Part shown: positions 5,354 through 5,373 of the stretch, in pieces
How the letters are laid out: each line of letters begins with the position of its first letter
How positions within the stretch are numbered: the stretch's first letter is position 1
Source of the DNA: Desulfobacterales bacterium
Lineage (GTDB): Bacteria; Desulfobacterota; Desulfobacteria; Desulfobacterales; Desulfosalsimonadaceae
DNA length: 5,373 nt
Reading direction: 5' to 3'
NCBI GenBank assembly: GCA_018399455.1
Contig: JAGYOT010000160.1
Coordinates: forward strand, 1 to 5,373
Notes under the pieces: model-generated
Told to the model about the DNA's origin: nothing
Database searches by the model: none
Seen by the model: the letters and a program-made list of their open reading frames with translations, nothing else
Program-made: the position numbers and the translations under genes

Positions 5354-5373
5354 AAAAAACCGATTTTTGTCGG
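5354..5373 (-). terminator. Rho-independent terminator of an upstream gene at the right edge
   Basis: On the minus strand CCGA (5373-5370) pairs with TCGG (5363-5360) around a 6-base loop and is followed by six T (5359-5354). The stem is short but may be extended by bases beyond the window. It implies that a minus-strand gene ends just outside and that the cluster here begins a new transcription unit. The DNA from 5222 to 5353 shows no gene. Confidence 0.5.

Overview
The window carries a metal-handling gene cluster read entirely from the minus strand, so it runs from the right edge to the left. Protein families and base composition suggest a Gram-negative bacterium with an outer membrane. The mix of a DsrE-type sulfur-relay protein, a DtxR-type metalloregulator, DUF4198 periplasmic proteins and a TonB receptor is what I would expect in a deltaproteobacterial sulfate reducer (Desulfobacterota). 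A short sequence near 1029-1048 resembles a dispersed repeat I associate with Desulfobacterales. That placement is inference; no rRNA or other marker gene is present.

Order along the minus strand: (1) a terminator of an unseen upstream gene at the right edge (5354-5373); (2) a broken DsrE-family gene (5180-4994); (3) a DtxR/MntR-family regulator that keeps its helix-turn-helix but lacks the metal-sensing part (4899-4630); (4) a strong intrinsic terminator overlapped by a competing hairpin (4564-4618); (5) a DtxR-like palindrome (4520-4530); (6) remains of two different DUF4198 (COG5266-like) periplasmic metal-uptake proteins joined near 4140 and carrying frameshifts and a nonsense codon (4510-3651); (7) an unresolved stretch (3650-3360); (8) an intact P1B-type heavy-metal ATPase (3359-1464); (9) a small uncertain ORF just downstream (1463-1229); (10) a long non-coding leader with hairpins (1228-759); (11) the 5' part of a TonB-dependent outer-membrane receptor (758 to the left edge).

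Reconstructed function: a metal would cross the outer membrane through the TonB receptor, be bound by DUF4198 proteins in the periplasm, and be moved across the inner membrane by the ATPase or balanced by it, with a DtxR-type repressor sensing metal in the cytoplasm. The two large membrane genes are open. The regulator and periplasmic genes between 3.65 and 5.2 kb are all broken by deletions and frameshifts. Because 1.9 kb of ATPase and 0.76 kb of receptor show no disruption, real gene decay is a better explanation than poor sequence quality. The main point of interest is an intact, unusual P1B ATPase (no heavy-metal-associated domain, His-His in place of the Met of Cu+ pumps in the last membrane helix) left next to the relics of its likely partners. 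I found no CRISPR array, tRNA, rRNA or transposase.
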